From Morchella semilibera (taxonomy: Eukaryota; Ascomycota; Pezizomycetes; Pezizales; Morchellaceae): a stretch of 64,000 nt of DNA. The translations under genes were made by a program, and so were the position numbers. Location of the stretch: contig WBVU01000019.1 of the NCBI GenBank assembly GCA_009192285.1, positions 558,001-622,000 on the forward strand, read 5' to 3'. Every line of letters begins with the position of its first letter. The first letter of the stretch is position 1. The notes beneath the pieces were generated by a model. It was not told the origin of the DNA. It ran no database searches and worked only from the letters and a program-made list of their open reading frames with translations. Below, one piece after another: positions 59,477 to 64,000 of this stretch.

Positions 59477-62400
59477 TGGGGGATGAGGTCGTCGCGTTTT
59501 TTTCTTTTTTCTTTTTTAAACCGTGCTCTTTCTTTTTCTTTTTTCTTTTGTTGCTCTTGTCGATCAAAATAATTTATGTACCGGAGTGGAGGGAGTACTG
59601 CATACTGGAAAAGTTTTTCTCTTTTTTTGACTCCTTTTTCTTTTAGTGGGGTTTTCCTTCCTCTTTCCCCCAGTGGGCTGATTGCTATACACTCCTTCCT
59701 TTTCCTTTTTTTCCCCCCCAGGGACTGGGTAAATAGCTGGTTACTGACAAAAAAGAGTAGACTAGACAGCCTTGACAGGATCATCTCTTTATCGTCTGTT
59801 CTTTTTTTTCCGTTTTGTTTATTTATTATTCATATATTCATTTTATATTATTACTACTATCCTCCTCCTTGTTCTTCTTATCCTATAAATGGGGTGTGGG
59901 GGTCTACTTCTTTTGCGTAGAGCTAGATCTTTTCTAGGTCGGGGTCGGGTTGATGTAGATTTGGGGGGGGGGGGGCCGGTTTAGAAGTGAGAGTGGGGTG
60001 TATTATATATTGGGCGGGGGATAGGTTCTCGGTCCGGTTTATAGAATATTATCAATGTAGATTGGGGGCACTTCTAATATCACTTTACTCCTTTTCAATG
60101 GTTGGTGGTGCACGGCTGTGTTGCGATCATTGACCCCTACGGAGGCCCGGCGCCACCGCATAGGGAACCTGCTTGACTATTATTATTATCTCATCCACGC
60201 ATTCGAATCCCAAAGCCCGACCCAGCCGGGAGCTTTAGTACCGGGGTATGTACATACCCTCTAGTATATGCGGCACTCCCGGGACCTTGAGTGTCACTCC
60301 GGCGTGCTCGGACCCTTGAAGAAAAGCTCGCCAACCTCACCTTTGTCGTTACCTTTGTCTCTTTTTATCCCACCGATGTTTGCGAGACGCACAACCCTAA
60401 CCCTGGACATAGTACTTTTGGGGGTCTCCCGGAGCTGAGGGATGGTGGTCTTTTTTTGTAGGTTTTCTCACAACGGGGCCTGTATGTTTTGAATGCACGA
60501 TCTAGAACGTGCGATTCTTGGGTTTGTTGCTGTTTAGGAACCCTAACCCTAACCATAGATTTAATTAGAGGCGTTTGTTGTGGTTCTTTGTAGTCGGTAT
60601 TCTGAATAGATACCCCATAATATATGGGTGTATCAAGACTGGGGCCAACTCTCTTCACAGCTATCAATAGTGCCTACTAAGAGCAAGGAGCTTTGATTCC
60701 CTACGGTAGGAGAGAAAGGTATAAAAAACCTGGGACGCTAGGGTCAGGGTTTATATCTATGACCTCACTGAAAGGGGGCCTTCTTTCATGTCCTCCTACA
60801 CACAGCCGTTCCGGTTTCAAATATTTGATGGGGCCGTTATATATGCATATACGCGGCGGCGGTGGCGGTCATAGTTCACACAAGTGATACCAGTCGATAT
60901 GTTAGAGCTAGCAGACGCCAATACTTCCCCGTACCACTCTCTCCGGGGGTCCAGCTCTGAACACCGGCGGCGGCGGCGGCCGATATCCGGTAGTAAAAGA
61001 TATTAACCACAAAAGGACTACAACCTGGGACCTTAAGGTCTAGCGGAGGCCTAGGCGCCACTGTCTTAGAGACAGATAAGCTGGAGTCTTTTTCCCGCCA
61101 AGGTTCCGGGGGCAGCAAGTATCATTGATATCCAGTAAGTTAGTAACTACTCAATCGATATTCCTGTTGAAGAGCATGCCAGGTGGAGAAGGCTTACTTC
61201 ACGGCGATATGTGTCTTACACCCCTTGATTCTAATGCACCCAAATACTTGCGTATTGTGCTAACTGTCAAAGTGATAACACTTTTTTCTCTCAGTGTTGC
61301 CATAACCCTAACCCTGATGTCAATTCCGCAGAATTCGTGGGTATGGGTAGTTTTTATTGATTAGGAGCGGAGATTCCTCTTTTTGTTTAGCGGTTGGGCA
61401 CTGCCTGATATTGGCGGGCAATGCTGACATGGCTCCGTTGGACATTTTGCCCTTGTAAACATCTTGGCGGCTGCTATGACCGTGTCTGTATTTACGACTT
61501 GAGGGTGCGTTTACGTTACTGCCTGTTAGATGCTGTCATGCTCTAGTGCTGGATACTCATATTCCAAGTTACTATGTCCACCCTAGGGTGCCCTAGGGTG
61601 GCCAGTGTCCATTAGTATCTAAGCATTATAGCGTACCACAACTCGGCGGGATACCACTGACCTTTTCGCGCACCGACACCCAGTGAAAGTCCCTGGACCA
61701 ACGCCCCTAGGCATGGCCAGTCTTAAGAAATTTCTCTTTCTGAGCGGCTCCGGCTCACCCCAACTGTAACCGGTACGTTGCAAATTCCCCTTGGCTAGTT
61801 GGGTATTCCGCCACTCAACCGCGGGCCAGGGCCGCAAGGATGGCTGAGGCTCCTTCAAACTACTACCCCTCGTCCCGGGGAGGTAGATGGCCATAGTATC
61901 TACGCCCTAGTGCTTAACTCCTACACTGAGTTGTATGTACTAGACACTACACTCTTGCAAACACAAACCCGGGGGGTTACTCACCTACCTACATCTCGGC
62001 GATTGGGGAATATACAGACCTTTTTCTTCTAATCTAGATGGCAAGCATGCACGGGCCGTTGTGGTTCGCCCCATCATTAGTGGCGCGGTATTCCTGCGCC
62101 GTCGATCATTGACCTCAAAGCCAATGATTAGCCCCAACCTACATGACTCTTGATCGCCCCCACCACCACCACCCCGTTGTATACGGGGTGGGATAGCTAG
62201 TAGTTGGGGGTTTTCGCGTCCGCTGAGCCTCATTATACCATTTCATATATGCCTAAACAAATGTATTAGCATAGCTCTAAGAATACGGTGGGCTTCTGGA
62301 AGACGTCGAAGTCCAAAAAGGGGGGCGTTGGCGCCACAGATCTGATGAGGTCCGAGAGGGTAGTTTCATACACCCATATGCATGTTAGACCAGTCCGTTC

Positions 62401-62480
62401 TGTTTGTCTAGGATTGGGGAGTGTGTAATGTATACTCACCTGTGTCCGCTCCTGGAACCTACCTATAAGTGGAGCGCCCC
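59477..62480. other. kinase 3' flank and G+C-richer, subtelomere-like spacer
   Basis: The first 450 bases are T-rich and probably hold the kinase 3' UTR. From about 60100 the sequence is G+C-richer and lacks TACATGTA. It contains two-unit CCCTAA-type motifs at about 60392, 60540 and 61305, CGG-rich patches at about 60853-60868 and 60965-60979, a G13 run (59963-59975) and a small CCCTAGGGTG duplication near 61583-61603. No gene is supported. Confidence 0.5.
60963..60981. repeat. CGG trinucleotide patch
   Basis: CCGGCGGCGGCGGCGGCC contains four to five CGG units. A related patch (GCGGCGGCGGTGGCGG) lies about 110 bp to the left. The patches may be related, but both are short. Confidence 0.6.
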
Positions 62481-64000
62481 ATATGCGCCCTTTCGATGGA
62501 ACCGGAGCCCTACCAGCGCCCAGGAGAGAGTATAGCCCAACGGTCCTGCAATGCACGTTAGCCCAGTCCACATACTCCGTGTGTGATACGTACCACGGTC
62601 TCCCCCACCCGCTCCTCTGGGCCACGATTGGGGGGGTATAGTGGCCTGCGAACGGTCAAACCTGCAGCGCAGTTCCCCTATATCACCCCAACGCGCCCCT
62701 GGCGGGTGGGGTAGGCATGATCTGGGGGGCAGCCCGCAGCCAACAGCCAACAGCCCACAAGATTCTCCCTATGTACCAATTAACATTTTTCTGGATGAAG
62801 AGGGGGTGGGGACTACTGAACCCAGATTTGAAAAACAACCTCTGCTGCCTATATAGTTGAGGCCCTACGAATCGATCTATTTCCCCAGCAGACATATCAG
62901 TCGATTTAACCCCCATCACCAACAGGGTCGGTATGAAACAGACCTTTCGACCCCCACACCGCTCTCCAAGCAAAGATATATCCTCGCCAACGCTACTAGG
63001 CCACAAGTGGACTGGTCGAGGGGACAGAAGGAGGGTATAAAACCAACTTCTAGCCGCTCGACCGCTCTATATGCGCCCTTTCGCTTTCGATGGGGCCAGC
63101 ACCCAGGAGCGAGTATAGCCCACGAGACACTATACTATACTGCGCCCAGTCTTGAATACCGGGTGTGATACGTACCACTCCCCCATCGACAGTGTCCCCC
63201 CATCCACGCCTCGGGCCACAGTTGGAGGGGTATATCGGCCTGTGACAGGTAGAGCCTGTGGGACAATCTCGCTATATCTCTCCAACGTGCCCCTGGCGGC
63301 TGGGGTAGACATTATCTAGAGGGACAGCCCAACATCCCACATCCCACAGCCCACAGCCCACAGCCCACAAGATTCTCCCTATGGACCAGTTAGCATAGTT
63401 CTGATGGGGGGGGAGGCGGGGATCTTAAAACCATCCAGACCCGAGAAATGCTGTCGAGTAAGCACAGTACATGACTGAGACCCCACTACAAGGACAGAGG
63501 ATATCTCCCAACGACTCTGCAATGCACGTTAGTCCTTATACTCTGGGCACTATCTACTACATACTCTTACCACTTAGAACTCGCCCCACCCACGCCTCCG
63601 GGCCGCAGTTGGAGGGGTACGGCGGTCTGCGAAAGGCTAGACCTGTGGCACAGTCTCGCTATATCGCTCCAACGCGCCCCTGGCGGGTGGGGCAGAGGGA
63701 CAGCCCACAGCGCGCAAGATTCTCCCTATGCACCAGTTAGTATTGTTCTAGATGAAGAGGGGTGGGGACTATTGAACGACCCAGATCCGAAAAACAACCC
63801 TACCACCGAGCACTACTATTACAAGTAGTAGTTGAGGCCCTACTAGTCGATCTATTCAAGTTGGCCCTAGCAGACAAAGAGGGTCAGTATAACGCGGGCC
63901 CTAATTACCCCACTCCAGCGATACATCCCAGGCCACAAGTGGAGTGGTCGAGTGGGCAGAGGGAGGTTATGGAACCAACTTCTAACTGCTCGACCGCTCT
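62481..64000. repeat. diverged tandem repeat, unit about 588 bp, reaching the window end
   Basis: ATATGCGCCCTTTCG starts at 62481 and again at 63069. The block CCAACG(C/T)GCCCCTGGCGG recurs near 62688, 63282 and 63669, and AGATTCTCCCTATG near 62760, 63370 and 63716. The unit end CTCGACCGCTCT falls at 63057-63068 and exactly at 63989-64000. Copy 1 spans 62481-63068. Copy 2 starts at 63069 and is cut short near 63430. Copy 3 starts near 63480 and lacks the unit start. Short CCCACAG sub-repeats occur in copies 1-3. No frame continues across copies, so it looks like non-coding satellite or subtelomeric repeat. Confidence 0.75.

Noticed and set aside
60390-61320. CCCTAACCCTAA-type motifs as true internal telomeres
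   Set aside because: Each site has only about two units. The same short motif occurs near 7480, and a similar one lies inside the Bem2-like coding region, so they are not evidence of a telomere by themselves.
62463-63312. Overlapping open frames of 60-119 codons within the tandem repeat
   Set aside because: The frames are not kept between repeat copies and differ in length from copy to copy, as expected for non-coding repeat sequence.
1-64000. tRNA, rRNA or CRISPR features
   Set aside because: I looked for B-box-like GTTCGA strings with matching acceptor stems and for regularly spaced direct repeats and found none that hold up. CRISPR arrays are not expected in a fungal nuclear genome.

Overview
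The window reads as a piece of a filamentous ascomycete nuclear genome (Pezizomycotina). The genes carry many short introns (about 45-180 nt) with GT..AG ends and CTAAC/CTAAT-type branch sites. The families present (LMBD1-type cobalamin transporter, Bem2-type RhoGAP, RING-PH-VWA scaffold, DUF3712 protein, Dal5-type permease, beta-propeller phytase) are typical of that group. A cup-fungus or truffle-like (Pezizomycetes) host is only a guess, based on the repeat-rich, gene-poor spacers.

I support twelve protein genes: ribosomal protein eS27 (minus, 2473-2963), LMBD1-type lysosomal/vacuolar transporter (plus, 4881-6881), V-ATPase subunit H (minus, 8742-10284), an Nhp10-like HMG-box protein (minus, 11241-12384), a Bem2-like RhoGAP of 1865 residues (minus, 13114-19017), a beta-propeller phytase (minus, 22094-24505), a RING-PH-VWA protein with Far1/Ste5 architecture (plus, 33208-37093), a DUF3712 membrane-anchored protein (plus, 43228-44365), a small SET-domain protein (minus, 45329-46005), a Dal5/allantoate-type MFS permease with 17 introns (plus, 48684-51375), a class I O-methyltransferase (plus, 52879-54069) and an intronless S6K/Psk1-type AGC kinase (plus, 57650-59476). 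Most are housekeeping or signalling genes. They do not form an operon or an obvious biosynthetic cluster. Bem2, the Far1/Ste5-like protein and the S6K-like kinase are separate signalling genes that happen to share the region.

Between the genes lie long gene-free stretches (24.5-33.2 kb and 37.1-43.2 kb are the largest). They hold many short TA-flanked inverted-repeat elements of at least eight sequence families, including one nested inside another. They also hold more than 50 copies of the palindrome TACATGTA, which I did not find inside any coding exon. The last 4 kb (about 60-64 kb) differ: richer in G+C, free of TACATGTA, with short CCCTAA-type repeats and a roughly 588-bp tandem repeat running to the window end. 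This looks subtelomeric or satellite-like.

Four conserved genes (V-ATPase H, HMG-box, phytase, RING-PH-VWA) need eight one-base corrections, all in homopolymer runs of 4-6 bases. After those corrections every spliced model has a length divisible by three and continuous family similarity. Uncorrected homopolymer errors in the assembly are a better explanation than decay of four essential or conserved genes.
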